A stretch of 64,000 nucleotides of DNA from Isoetes taiwanensis (GCA_021234155.1 JAJEKV010000212.1:374001-438000), one strand, 5' to 3'. Shown: positions 24,829 to 36,749, counted from the stretch's first letter. Notes: generated by a model from the sequence alone, not told the origin. A program made the numbers and translations.

Positions 24829-27343
24829 ATTGACATATGCCATGGAAACACTTTCAGTGTTGATATACGACATTCCGATGCCTTGCTCGGATGCCATAAA
24901 GTTCATGATGGTTTGAGTTGGTACTGCAAAATGAAACTTTAGGGGAGGCTTTTCAACTTCCTTTATTCCCTCTAGCACCTGGACTACCTCTTCCATAGAT
25001 GGTCTCATGGAAGGATTCTCCTGTATGCACCAGAGAGCAAGGTGGATCAATCTGGACCCCTGTTTTTCAGACACAAAAGCACTAATCTTGGGGTCAATGA
25101 TCTCCATCATTCTACCTTCCCTAACTTCATTCACAGCCCAAGCAGGAAAATACCATTTCAGATCTTCTTTCTTATTCACGACATCCAAATTTTTTCGACC
25201 GCCTATCAGCTCCAAAAGGACCATGCCAAAGCTGTACACATCACATTTCTTTGTAGCCAGAGAATGCATGAGCCATTCTGGTGCCAGATAACCAGGGTCC
25301 CCGAACACATGTCACCACTTGACTAACATCTCTATCCACTTGTTTTGCCATGCCAAAATCCGCCACTTTGGGTACCATTTTTTTCATCCAACAGTATGTT
25401 CTGAGGCTTCACATCCAGATGAATGATAGGCTCTCTGCAATCTTCATGCAAGTATGCTAAACCTCTAGCTGTACCTGTGGCTATCTCAACCCTAGTCCCC
25501 AATCTAAAACTCCCTTTTTTCTTATTATCACCAAATAACCAGTGATCCAGTGAGCCATTACACATGAAATCATACACCAACATCTGGTTCTGGTTTTCTA
25601 TGCAAAATCCACATAACCTTACTATGTTAACATGGTTTATGTTGGCCATAGATGCCACCTCTGCCACAAATTGCTTCACACCTTGTGTTGTTCCTCCAGT
25701 TTCTTCACTGCAACTTTCTTCCCATTTGGTAACACACCTCCATACACAGATCCAAATCCTCCTGTTCCAAGCTTCCTGCTAAACCCTTCTGTTGCAATTT
25801 CTAATTCCTCGTATGTGAATCTTGGCGGTAGACCATCTAATCCTGTTAGGCAGGCATGAAGGGCCTGATTATCTGCATTCTGTGCAGATTTTTTTCTACA
25901 GAATACTATCTTGGCCAAAACTAGTATGGTTATAATGCCACAAGCAGTTAGAACTGCCCCTACCATGGCCTTCATATTGATACCATTACCTGATGAATTG
26001 ATTCCTATACTTCCTGTCAATAACCTATCATTCCTAAATTTGATAAACCCTTGAGTGCTTGAATCATTCACAAAGCCTCCAAGAATTTCATCCACAATGA
26101 AGCATTTATTTTGGAAGAAGAAAAATGCAGCGCAGGAGCAATTGGAAAGGCACAAATCCTTGCAACTTTTAAGGGTATAACCTATCATCCCAGTTGAGTA
26201 AGGGTTAGAGAAGTAGTTACCAGTAGGCACGAAATGGTTGTTCCTCTCAGTATTCTCGTTGCAAGGTGCTGAGCCAGAGTGTGGAGGGCTGCATTTTGCA
26301 TTAGAAGGCTTTAAGCTTGCGTTTGCTTCCACTGTGGTATTATCTTCCAATAAACACTCACATTGTCCATTATTTTGGCAGATCCCAAATGGACCACATG
26401 TTAAGGGAAGCTGGCATGGGTCATGAAACATTTTGGACGTGTTCCACATCATGGTGTTCATGTTTAGCCTGTGAAGAGCAAGGTTTCCATCTGCTTCTAA
26501 CCTTATAAACTGGAGAGCATTTGAAGTAATAGGGCTAAGGAACTGCCATAACATTTCTGGTTTGCAGGTTGAAGAAATATTAGAATCTGCAAAACTTATT
26601 TCAAGATTATTGGGTTTGTAGATGAGCGAAGCTTGCTTGCAAAGATCAGAACTGGAGGCTTTAACAAAATAAGGCTGTACTTTGCCTGTTATGTTGAGAT
26701 AGAAAACCAACCTGTTATGTTCAATAGTTGCAGTATAGATCCCCTGTTCTCCAGTTGAAGAGTTTTTTCTGCTCATCAGCATGGAGGGACTTGCAAGGCT
26801 CTGCCATGGGAGTATAACATCAGAAGGAAAATCAAAGCTTTGCCATATCACTTGACGCTCATTGTTATACATTATCCAGTTGCCAGACTCGTTCAGCTCT
26901 GTAGAAGATACATTAGTTGAAGATTCCCAAATTAAACCTCCATTTTCTGAGCCCGAGTTCAAAAGTATAAACTTTGAATTAATTCTGCCAAGCAACAGGG
27001 CGGATTTTTCTTTGGCAGCACATTTCTGCTGGGCAATCCAGACAGGAACACCGATGCTTACATTATTACTGCAACCCATAACAACTGACAAGTTGAAGTT
27101 TCCAAGATTGTTGTTGAACTCGTAAAATGCCAAACAAAAGGTCCCATTGTCGCTCTGCATCAGATCATTTCTTCCAAACCCAGTTCTGAGGACCCTGTAT
27201 TTGCCTTCGGATCCAACATATTCAGGCAAATACGGTGCACTGTTGGTTACATTCCATAAGGAAGGCAATCTATACGTTTTAGCAAAAACTTCAACAGCCC
27301 ACAATGCAAAAATCAAAAGCAAAAGGACCCCCGGACTCCACAT
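24793..27343 (-). pseudogene. G-type lectin receptor-like kinase, three frameshifts
   Basis: Paralogue of the intact kinase at 44979-47528, colinear from the signal peptide (MWSPGVLLLLIFALWAVEVFA) to the C-terminus (NPPSFGMSSLIR). In order: signal peptide, bulb-type lectin region with WQSFDFPSDVILPWQS, EGF-like CQLPLTCGPFGIC, PAN-like CKDLCLSNCSCAAFFF, a membrane segment (GAVLTACGIITILVLAKIVF), and a kinase domain with LGTGGFGSVYGG, AVKKLE, HLDVKPQNILLD and YLAPEW. Against the intact copy I see three indels: one base lost near 25698, one T gained in a T-run at about 25378-25384 (seven versus six), and two bases lost near 25296-25305. They put the gene in three frames and cut the kinase before its catalytic loop. 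No other stops are seen, so loss is recent. The T-run change alone could be an assembly error, the other two less easily. Confidence 0.85.
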
Positions 27344-27529
27344 TATTGTTAAACGAAAAATGCTGCAGCTGCATCAAACAAATGTCGTTGATTTCTTCAT
27401 CTGTTTTGAAGGCACGGCAAAAACACCATTGCAGCTGTAAAGTGAAGGACGAGTTTAAAGCTTCTGAGCAAAGCTTTAAAATCTGCTGGCTTGTTTGTAC
27501 CTGTCGCGCTTCGAGAACGACCAAAATAG

Positions 27530-27542
27530 ATATATATATAAA
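27530..27542 (-). promoter_or_regulatory. Possible TATA box of the kinase pseudogene
   Basis: TTTATATATATA on the minus strand, about 190 bp upstream of the presumed start at 27343. Position and sequence fit a plant TATA element. No other evidence. Confidence 0.3.
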
Positions 27543-27544
27543 CA

Positions 27545-28379
27545 GCCGAAAGAAAAGTTGAAAATGTGTACTGTAGTTTAACAAACTAATAGAAATGTTC
27601 ACCTGCGGCTAAAGTACATGATTTGCTCTAAGGGCAGATTCAACCTGCCAAGGTAGGATCCTTGCCACGTAAAAAACAGGAGACATTCTGCTGCGTCCGT
27701 AGCGCCGTGCCACGTGGCACTGTTTCAAACAAAGAAATGTTAGTAAAAAAATTTCGATCACGGACCAGAGCTTCTACGGCGGCTGCTCTGCTTCTACTGC
27801 TCATTTACCTTCATTCCGGAGAGTTTACCAAGCATTCCGAACTGTTTACCTGCATTCCGAACTGTTTATCTGCATTCTTAAGCTTTTTACCTGCATCAGA
27901 ATGTCTCCTAACTCTTTTCCACGTTACAAGAAAGGCGATCTACATGCCTTTCCTGTATACATAACTTTCAACCAATCATAGACAATAGCCTACCTCGTAA
28001 ATGTTGCTTTCTTCCACAATTGTCAAACTCACATTCCATTCGAGAACTTACATTATTAATAGCATAGTTACCCAGAATCGGAACGAGAATGCAGGCTTAA
28101 AATTTGGAATGGGAAGGAGCGTGGATCGAAACAAAAACAGCCAACATTTGGATTTTTAAGATTCAAAAAGTGTTTTAGTATTACCCTTGCATAAGAATCA
28201 TTGTGTAACACTCGGAATTGAAAAATGTTTCATGGAGACTGATATTGAGTAACGATGCTTAATCTCTATAAAAATATTATATTCAAGACTTAAACATTAG
28301 AGAGCTCTAAATCACATCCGCTACTTGGGGAAATTTAAAACGATCGACTTACAAAGTCTAAGAATTGAGTTGAATTGTG
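27545..28379. other. No gene recognised
   Basis: Upstream flank of the kinase pseudogene. CATTCCGAACTGTTTACCTG-like words repeat three times at 27825-27895 (TTTACC-GCATTCCGAACTG), a short degenerate tandem array. The frame 27662-27964 (+) spans it and has no domain. Confidence 0.45.
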
Positions 28380-28529
28380 TTTAATCATCCACGAAGACAA
28401 ATCGACCTAGGGGATGCAAATAAAGAACAATCGGCCTATTACTATCTAGGATTAAAAAAAAAAAATCTCGTCAAAGGGTTTTTGAAGGAAAAAACTTAGT
28501 AGTAACAGGCTTGCTGATAAGCTATATGC
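28380..28529 (-). mobile_element. LINE 3' end fragment (copy F)
   Basis: The complement shows the family 3' untranslated region (ATCCACGAAGACAAATCGACC, then TATTACTATCTAGGATT, and the AAAGGG hairpin region). No long microsatellite tail is left. Confidence 0.65.
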
Positions 28530-28597
28530 AATAAACAGTTAGTGAGAATTACTGGTATATTCCTTTAATTTTGTACTAGGTAAAAGTTCCTCGGCTT

Positions 28598-28655
28598 GTT
28601 CGTGGCGACGTCGCTCAAGCTTTCTTCTGGAAGCTTGAGCGGCTCTGCCACGAAC
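28598..28655. repeat. Strong two-part hairpin
   Basis: GTTCGTGGC and GCCACGAAC form the outer stem. CGCTCAAGCTT (28612-28622) and AAGCTTGAGCG (28631-28641) form an 11-bp perfect inner stem. A 5x5 internal loop separates the stems and the terminal loop is 8 nt. Confidence 0.9.
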
Positions 28656-31518
28656 TTTCTTCTAGAAGAGAAGAAGCTAGAAGTAGCTCATGATTATGGC
28701 ACTTAGGGATTTGGTGCTTTTTCCTTGTAGCTTGAGTATCAGGACTCTGTTTTTCAATGATCTTTAGCTTGTTGAAAAGCTTGTTCAAGGATCTCTCCAA
28801 AATATCAATTTTACTAGGTTTGTTATCACCTTAGGGGCCAGATTAGGCATGTTTGATTTCGGCCTCTTTCAGTAGAGATGGAAAAGACAGATACTGCTTC
28901 ATCTAATGCGACGACAAAATGGCATGATTCTACCACCCGGCTTGGTGATACGTGACCTTCAATTGTGCAAAAGAGGTAAATAGTGGAAGGTTCTTTTGCC
29001 TTTGATGGCGCTTTGCAAAGTGGTTTTTGAAGAAAGGGATTTTCCTCCCTTGCAAGGCACTGGAGTAAAGGAGCGGAAGTCAATGGGAATTTACATCAAA
29101 AGCAGTGCAGATTGCAACCCTAATGTAGTTCCTCAACCTCAAGCTAATGATGCTGCTTGGAAGTCATCTGACTCTCTTACAAAAGTTTCATATTAAAGAT
29201 TTAGTGATTGGCTTTGTAGGATATATCTAGCCTGGGGGATTCACCTATATGTATATTGGATCATGCCATCTGCCAAGCAGATGGGATCAAGCCCTTATTT
29301 ACCACCTTGTTCTAGCAGAAAAATGCCTTTTCATACTCCTATCCATCCCTCGCATGTGTCTTTGTGTAAAATATTTCTCTGAGAGAAACTAGTAAACATG
29401 TATATATATTCTCTGCCTATACTCATCCTTTTACATGTTTTTATATATATTTTGTACCCTTAATGTATTTTTTTCATGCAACTAAGCCTATAATTTGCAT
29501 TACTTTTTTTTAGTACATATATCGAAGCAAAGTCTTGATAAAAACCCCTAAAATTATTCATTGATGTTATTTATGCACTACAAATTTGCAGCACCTAGAA
29601 AGGTCAGGGTATCAGCTACTTTACAAGTGTTATCGAAAGGGAGTAAGGATGAGTTGCCAGCAATTTTGGAAATATTGAAAGCTCGGCAGACTCACTTTAA
29701 GTAGCAATTACCTCTAGATGATATATTTTGCTAGTTTGATTGCCACAATGTAGTTCAAGCCCCAGGGGATTCATCTTTATCACATGAGCATATGCCACCT
29801 GCATGCTTAGGGTGAGAAGTAACACCCCTATATACATACATAAAAGTGTTGAAAAAACACCCCTTCCATAAAATCCCTAGTATACATATGGAAACATCAG
29901 AAAAATACCCATTCCAGACACTCTTGGTTTATACGGGTCTTACGTGTGAATCTCCCGGGGTTCAAGCCTCGGGTATTCCCATGGTTGAGGTGGACCATCA
30001 ATCTCATTATTAAGTGTGCTATGAACTTGTCCTCTTATGCGATTTGGCTACTTTCTTGATAGTTATTTAGATTTCTCATGGTTCTCGTCTTTTTCGCGGG
30101 CCTTGACTTCCTCCTTTTCAGTCCATCAGGTTGTTGGCAAAGAACTTTATTCTATTTTTTATAATAGTGATTGAGTGGACTCCTTGGTGTCTAGAGGGAT
30201 TGATCCACTTGGTGGGGAATATATAATGTACTAGTATTATTCGCCTGGCTTTACATCAGATGGTTCATGCATTAAAGATATCTTGCTGATTCTCGATATC
30301 TAATCTTCCTCCAGATCTAATGGCTCATCAATTTTTAGTAGCAATTGCAACTGAACTTGGAGTTCATATCTCACACTCTATCATGAATGGCCAAGGATTT
30401 GTGTTTCTATATCGGTGGACTCGCCTTCACCAGGAGTGGACCTTGGTATAAGAAATTGGATCTTAAGCTTTTGAATAGTCCAGAATTGGCTCGCTTATTT
30501 CTTGATAAAAGCATTTGCTAGCTTTCATCGAGGCCCTCGTGCATCACATGCATCTGTTCAACCTTCCCCTTCTTCTCAGGTTCAAGCTCCCATTGTTATT
30601 TCTTCATCTATTCATGATCACCTTTGCCGGTTGTTTTGTATTCCTTATTTCATCAAGATGATCTACCTCCATTTTGATGAGTGTCGTCCTCAACCATTAT
30701 ATGCTCCTATTATTCTTTCTATTATTCAAGTTGATGCTTCTTCTTCTTGTGTTCTGAGGTTGTTATGGTTGATGATCCTAAACTTCAATGCTCTAAAGAA
30801 TCATGACAATAGGTCAAGTGGAAGAAGGCAGCTAGAAAGAATTCTATTATGTCATCTCATGAGGCTATCCCATCTCGTACTATTCAGTAGTATGATAAAA
30901 TGATGTCTATTGATGATCATCTGGATGTGGTAAAACATGGGGATTGTGATGAGGCCATTAAAGCCTCAAGGTGGCACAAGGACTTTGATTATACACTGTG
31001 TATGGGTGGTTTTGCTTAGTGGATTATTTTGTCCTCTAGGTTTTGAGTCCCATGTCACAGTAGTCCTATATGTATCTTGATTTTTCTTGATAATATATTG
31101 TCGTCCTTCCTCCCTCCCCCCTCCCCCCAAAAAAAAGGGAAGAACTTTCTTTTTGGAAGCAAGCCTTGAGGGGTTGCTTGAGTGAAGTTTCAAAGTGAAG
31201 AAGCTTTTCTCTTACCTCATAGGTTTTCTAGGTTTCTTCCTTGTCAAGCACGGGTATTCTTTATCAAGCACAAGGCTTTTTCTTCGTTGCCTAATTACTC
31301 ACCTCTGTTGCCATTGGGCTTAATGTTAGATGCTTTAACAAGCGTGGCACAAGGATTTATCATTGTGTTTTGCTCCAACGAAGATCTGCATAGCCATAGT
31401 CATTGTCTAGGAACCCATAGCCATTGCCAGATAGAAAAGAGATCGGGGTAGAGAAAAGAGAGAGTATTTGTTGTATTTTGGATTCATTTGCTTTGAATAC
31501 AGAAGGTCCATGCAGTTA

Positions 31519-31768
31519 TTTCTTTGCTTTGAATCCAAGTTTTATTCGCTCTGGGCTTTACTCTGGTTTTGCTTTGGACGATTACTTTGTAGTCTGACAT
31601 GCTCCCATAGCTAATAGATCACGCTCCGCCATAGCCGAAGAGATTTCTTTGCTATGAATCCAATTTTTCTTTTTGCTCTCAGCTTTACTCTGGATTTGCT
31701 TTGGAGAATTACTTTGTATCTAGCAGTACTCACCATAGCCCAGAGATCCCGCTCCACCATAACCGAGG
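31519..31768. repeat. Two-copy diverged tandem repeat, period ~125
   Basis: TTTCTTTGCT-TGAATCCAA starts at 31519 and 31644. Both units continue through CTTTACTCTGG-TTTGCTTTGGA and end in CGCTCC-CCATA-CCGA. Roughly 80% identical by eye. Confidence 0.8.
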
Positions 31769-31913
31769 GAGAGAGAGATAAAATGTCTGTAGTATGTCAG
31801 CGAGGTACTGGACATAATTCTCACTAACTGTTTATTATGCCAGGGAAAAAACCCCTCTCAAGGGTAAAAGCATGAAAGGGTGTATGCATATCATATTGAA
31901 TTGAAGGACGAAT

Positions 31914-32757
31914 TTGTCCATTTTCGTGGTACATTTCAGATGCACAGAGCGATACTCCAATTTGTCTTGTTATGACAGGTCTGTAATGATTGCAACAACA
32001 TCCCATGATAGCCCTTCCCCTGGGATTCTTGATGCACTGAATCGGACTCAGTTTGAATGGATCCATCCCTTCCTTTCCGAAATCCCCCCTTTCCATAACG
32101 ACGACAAAACAAGAATTCTACAAGAAACACATATCAATTCAATCTATAAGGAAAACCAATCAATTTCATTTTTACAGATGGAGGGCGAGAACTCCACTGG
32201 AAGTGGTGATTCTAAACGTAGATATTCTGACATTGGAATGTGTTATGCCACGAAACAAATAAAGCAATGTGTTGACAGATCGGTGGATTGAATTCTTAGC
32301 TGTTTGCAAGCGTTTCGTCCAAATCAAAAAGTAGTTTTTAATGCTCGTTTGTTGCAAGATGACAGTCTTTTTTCTTTTTTCGAACCTGTGATCGGAAATC
32401 CTTCTAAAGTTATTGTTATGAAATCAATGATCAGAAACTTGAAAGATGGGTTTCAAGACGTGAAGTCTGCTAATAGCAAAGACAAGTTGTCTGCAAAACA
32501 TTCGTTGTTAGCAATGATTGTTGGAAAAAAAGGAGATATAAACAAGGTTGTTTCTTCAAAATTGCTAAAGGTACAATCAAGAAATTTATCCAAAGCTGCA
32601 GCAAGAAGGAAAATAGTGTCATTAAGTGGAGAAAACATGTGGGCTTTGGCAGGAAGGAGGCCAAGATCAAATAGAATCAATGATTCAATCAACCGTCAGG
32701 TTCGCGAATTTTCGATTGATAATACAAAAGTTTCATCGAAGGTTAGAGATGTCATGA
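31914..32757 (+). pseudogene. Second member of the transposase-like family, truncated
   Basis: One reading frame runs from about 31914 to 32757, broken only by a TGA at 32289-32291. After the TGA it reads FRPNQKVVFNARLLQDDSLF, AKHSLLAMIVGKKGD, then MWALAGRRPRSNRINDSINR and TKVSSKVRDVMKRN. This is colinear with the minus-strand gene at 17.2-17.8 kb (AVNSCSNR, KRKCAEFGGPW, RKSRSDRLSDSDRKKV, ETRVSPNKRQV): the shared pattern is a small R/K-rich block, W-x-alanine or Phe-Gly, R-x-R-S-x-R-x2-D, then T-[KR]-V-S. The Cys-rich C-terminal half is absent because a LINE tail starts at 32758. Function beyond 'transposase-like' is not established. Confidence 0.5.
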
Positions 32758-32862
32758 AGAGGAATAGGAATAGGAATATGATTTTATCGTCCACGGAGAC
32801 CAACTGGCCTATGGGACCCAAGTACAAAGAGAGAGCAGCAGGCAATACAATACCTTGACATC
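32758..32862 (-). mobile_element. LINE 3' terminus (copy G) inside an open frame
   Basis: (GAATAG)n followed by TTTTATCGTCCACGGAGACC, the complement of the family 3' terminus. It is read through in frame, so the last ~35 codons of the longest plus-strand frame (to 32858) are LINE-derived and not part of the original protein. Confidence 0.8.
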
Positions 32863-33319
32863 TCATAGGTCTACCGAAGCAATTGATTCAATTCTTATTG
32901 GGTTCTACTATTGAATCAACTCTCATTGAAATCTTATGTTTTCTTCTCATTTCTTTCATAATTTTCTTCTGTATTTATTAATGAATGCACATGGTTCTCA
33001 TGACATGTATTGCATGCTAATGTTTATTATATTCTTTACATAGTAGCAAAGATCTTGCAGTGACGTGCTATTAGGTACTTTTTAGATGTAAATCTATTTA
33101 CATTTACATAAACATCCACCTCCACTTAACATGTACTTGCTTATTAAATTTACATCCGTCTATACTTAAATGTCCTTTTAGTTAATGAAACTGAACAGTT
33201 TTATATCTTTACATCCAATGTACATTTTATATACATTGGATATACATTACATGTACATGTACATTATATATACATTTTAAACATGAGTCTGTAACATGCA
33301 CATTACTATTAAGTAAACA
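32863..33319. other. No gene; AT-rich, palindromic
   Basis: TACATGTACATGTA-type words and CCAATGTA...TACATTGG near 33210-33240 form small hairpins. Nothing coding. Confidence 0.5.
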
Positions 33320-33605
33320 TTGTAGTCAGGACCATGCCGATTGAACTTCTGGATAAGAAAAGAGACAATGCTCAAGAGTATCAGTGTCTGGAAGCCCGGA
33401 AGAGCATACTACAGACGTTCCAAGATAATAGCGATGTCTTAAGGCATTAACATGTAAACACCTATGGATAACCTGCCACTAAAGCATAAAAACTTTTGGA
33501 TGGAGCAACTTCTCTCAAATGTACAAACCCAATTTTATTGTGGATTCTACAAGTGCCATCTTTTTGGCAGTGCGATAGGTTGTTGAGCTAAGAGGAGGCA
33601 ATATA
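33320..33605 (-). mobile_element. LINE relic, RT-associated zinc-binding domain
   Basis: The complement reads in pieces LLHPKVFML-WQVIHRCLHV, NALRHRYYLGTS, and SGLPDTDTLEHCLFS. This is the pattern of the zinc-binding C-terminal domain of plant L1-type LINEs (W-x3-HR-L-x-NA..R-x6-C-x2-C...E-x-x-x-HCLF-C). One frameshift and several stops. A different family from copies A-I. Confidence 0.6.
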
Positions 33606-34861
33606 TGGAGCTAAATATGTACTTGCCTTTGCAAATATCCCCGTGACACGCCAACCTTTCCATGACATCGACCTCCATAAGAGGCAGATTCTCTGCTACC
33701 TTCTGCACAGACACATCCCAACAAAAAAGTAGAAATGTTGCTTGAAACTACAACAGAATCATGTGATGCAATGAATGGAAGCTCAAAAATAAATTTACAT
33801 CACAATTATTGGTAGAACAAAATCACACATCAAAGACTCAAAAGCAACAGCCCCATGCCCACAAAAGGACGCTTAGCTAGTAAAGCACCACATGAGAGAG
33901 ATCCACTAAACTTGTAGTGGCATAGCTAAGGAGCTTGATTGTAGAACATAGTAGTATGGCCGAATCTTGGCAGTCCCGAGGCGCTAGATTAGAGGAGAAG
34001 GAACTAAAAGGTAAAGTGAACAAATGCAAGAGGACTTCACATATATTTTCCATATAAAAGGGATGCGTGGGTGGAAGGGGGTTCTTTTTTGTTTCAAAAT
34101 GCATGTATACCTACGAGACCATTTACCTTTCGAGCTTGGACATGGCATACAGTTACGAGAGGGGGATCCTGACATCTTATTCTAGCAAAAGTAATGCCAT
34201 GATGAAGCATTTGTTTTGTAAGGTAATCTAGCTAAAATTACTGTTATTAAGGACCGCAAAATCAAGTTCAACATGTCAAATATTGTTAATATGACTTCAA
34301 TTCTTATTTCCACTAATGTTCCTTCTTTTGCAATGAGTTAAATGTAAGTTAGAGAGTACAATAGATATATAATCTCAACATAAATATGGTTAAGGGTAGG
34401 GTATTTTAGGAGCAAACAAAAAATATGGAAAAAATAAGAAAAGCAAGAAGAAGAAAATTATAAAAAGGTTGAAAAATATAAAGCTACTAAAGAAAAAAAA
34501 AAATAGATAGATAGATAGATAGATAGAAAGAAACAAGGTGCTGCACACGGAGGGTTGCCATCTAGTGGTCCGAGGGTGTGTTTTCTCATTTTTGTATTTC
34601 ATTGTTTGGCGTGCATGGCCAAGATCAAAAGTGCTAATCAGATACTATAGTGTAAGAATAGTACCAATATAATGTAAGAGTGCTTGAGTCATAATTTATT
34701 GTCTAGATGTGTTGTCTAATTTTAAAACCAAAATTCATGGATCCTTATTTTCACGACAAAAAATGCTTCATAAGGGGGAAGGAAAGAAAAAAGAAAAAAA
34801 ACTACCACCTTCCATAGAGTATGATATGACCCTATTTATAGAACTGCAGTTATAGGAAAAG
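33606..34861. other. No gene; microsatellite
   Basis: Holds an (ATAG)n tract at 34503-34526 within an A/G-rich stretch. Open frames on the minus strand there (Phe/Leu-rich) are compositional. Confidence 0.5.
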
Positions 34862-35130
34862 AAATAAAATAGAATAGAACAAAATAGAGTAGAATGGCCT
34901 TTATCGTCCATGGAGACCAATCGACCTATGAGACCCAATGAAAGAGCATAGCTAGCTTATTACTGTCCGAGTTAAAAAAAACCCTGCCCCGAAGGGTTTT
35001 CGAGGGAAAAAACGTGGTAATCATAAGGGTGCTATCAAACTGTACAAAGATACATATCATGAAATATACATACAAGTCAGATGAGGATATAGCTAATTCT
35101 ACACATCCATGACAAGACCCAAGCAATACA
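34862..35130 (-). mobile_element. LINE 3' end fragment (copy H)
   Basis: A GAATA-like tail at 34862-34895, then the complement of the family 3' terminus (TTTATCGTCCATGGAGACC) and the hairpin region (CCCCGAAGGG). Fades near 35130. Confidence 0.75.
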
Positions 35131-35421
35131 GTAGGGGTAATGCCATACTCTATGTAAAGCATGTATCTAAATACTCTGCTCTTCAAAGTCAAAATTGTTG
35201 AGTCTATTTTTATAACTCTCTACATTATTCTTGATACATATCAGACAAAGATAATTGTATTTTTAGCCTCAACTTATATCATGTAGCCCCTCTGCAATTT
35301 CAATGTCTTTCCTCCTCCACAGAAACTGGAAATTGTTTCCCCCACCATAGAGTTAGCCACATACATGTTTAAGTACCTCCTCCAATCATTTAAAGCAGAG
35401 GAAATAAAAACAGAGGAAGCA

Positions 35422-35799
35422 AACACACCCTCGCCAAGTGCGCTACCAATATTTGTTGAAGATATTCCTTCACGTCTTCCTCATATGTGGGACTATCTCC
35501 AGGAGGTTCTAGAATATTCTAGAACCTAAATGCATGTGCGACACTTGGCGCAATCTCATCCATTGGAGTGGCATGATCCCCGGATTAGCCCTAGATATAT
35601 AAGGAGGCACCTTCTTCTTGTCGAACCATTCCGGTTCAATGCTAGTCTTGAGCCTTCTAGGCATCTGTCTCGTGTTTCTGCTTGCCTTCGGGCCATTGTA
35701 CTCTTGATTCCTGTTCATATATCAGATTCTTTGCCGATCTTGGCGTATTTCTTGCATATTTTCCACGTATTTTTCTTGTTTTCGTGTAGGTTCATGACA
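35422..35799 (+). repeat. Left LTR (5' truncated)
   Basis: Aligns with 38484-38866 at about 90%: shared GGTTCTAGAATATTCTAGAA, ATATATAAGGAGGCACCT and ACCATTCCGGTTCAA. Ends in ATGACA. The first ~125 bp, including the TG terminus and most of the tRNA-like hairpin, are absent, so no target duplication can be tested. Confidence 0.88.
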
Positions 35800-35999
35800 G
35801 TTTGAACTGAAATCCCTTACCGGTTCTTGCCTGCTCTGATCCTAAGGATTTCTTTATCCATAATGGGCGATTCCTGTCTCTATGGAGGAGGTTTCATCCT
35901 ACATATAACAGGTCCAGCGATTTGTTCAAGTATGCCAGCAGTTGCAGTTGGAGAATAAGGAGCTCTAGGAATGGCTAACTTCTCATGAGTCAGCCTCTA

Positions 36000-36749
36000 G
36001 CTCTGGGAGGAGGTCATCAGAACCTAAGATCAGCCTGCCAAAAAAATTTGATGGCACTAGATCCAAGCTCCGAGGTTTTTTGAACCAGATTCGTCTTATT
36101 ATTTGGCTCCACCCTCATGGGTATCCTACAGATTGAGAACAGGTCAGACTAGTTGGCTCTCTTCTTTCTGGATCAGCCTTGAGTTGGTTTGCCCCCCTTG
36201 CTGGAGAAAGGGGCTCCCGAGTTGCAAAATTTTGCTTTATTCACTGCAGAGCTCGAGGCATACTTTGGATACACCGATCGTCAGTGCACAACAGTCACAA
36301 AACTTTGCAATCTAAGGCAAGGCTCTCGTCCAGCTTCAGTATATGCATCGGAATTTCGTCAAATTGTGGTAGAAACTGCTTGGGATGATGTTGCACTTTG
36401 AGATTGTTTCCGTGAGGATGTCAAAAATATGTTGTTATCTATGGAAGACCCTCAGACTTTGGAGGAAGCCATCAGATATACGGTTCAATGTGATAATCGG
36501 CTCTTCGAACGCAGGCAGGAGAGACGTAATCAGGTCTTCCCAATCACACAAGCGCCTGTAGGCTATGCCTTCCTCAGTTTCATCTGTACAATCCACAGGT
36601 CCAGACCTAAGCCTATGCAGATTGATCAGGCAGTTCGAAGACCTTTATCTGCCGCCGAGAAGCAGCATCGGAGAGAGGCTAATCTTTGCCTCTACTATAG
36701 AGGAGCTGGTCATATTGCTCGTGGATGTCCTGTGAAGCACCCAAATTAG
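36000..36749 (+). pseudogene. gag relic with altered zinc knuckle
   Basis: Fragments of the nucleocapsid precursor. From 36429 the frame reads EDPQTLEEAIRYTVQCDNRL and ends with LCLYYRGAGHIARGCP, a CCHC zinc knuckle whose second cysteine is replaced by tyrosine. Upstream, SKLRGFLNQ-like sequence near 36060 and LEAYFGYTDRQCTTVTKLCN near 36245 are out of frame with it. The knuckle change alone would weaken RNA packaging. Confidence 0.75.

Larger units (their letters stand above)
28530..31836. other. 3.3-kb segment bounded by a 22-bp inverted repeat
   Basis: AATAAACAGTTAGTGAGAAT plus TA at 28530-28551 is repeated exactly in inverse orientation at 31815-31836. Both are flanked outside by ATGC (28526-28529 and 31837-31840), a possible 4-bp target duplication. 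The interior has a long hairpin at 28598-28655, a tandem repeat at 31519-31768 and no identifiable gene. The plus-strand frame 30502-30903 is Ser/His-rich and unassigned, and KWKKAARK near 30820 could be a worn retroelement. The inverted repeat may mark a DNA transposon or simply an inverted LINE-flank duplication. Confidence 0.4.

Noticed and set aside
29930-30000. Possible tRNA or SINE around GGGGTTCAAGCC
   Set aside because: Only the T-arm-like hairpin is present, with no A-box at proper spacing.
34390-34602. Phe/Leu-rich minus-strand frame
   Set aside because: Composition artefact of A/G-rich and (ATAG)n sequence.
35422-35799. Solo LTR
   Set aside because: It is the left LTR of an element whose interior and right LTR are present downstream.
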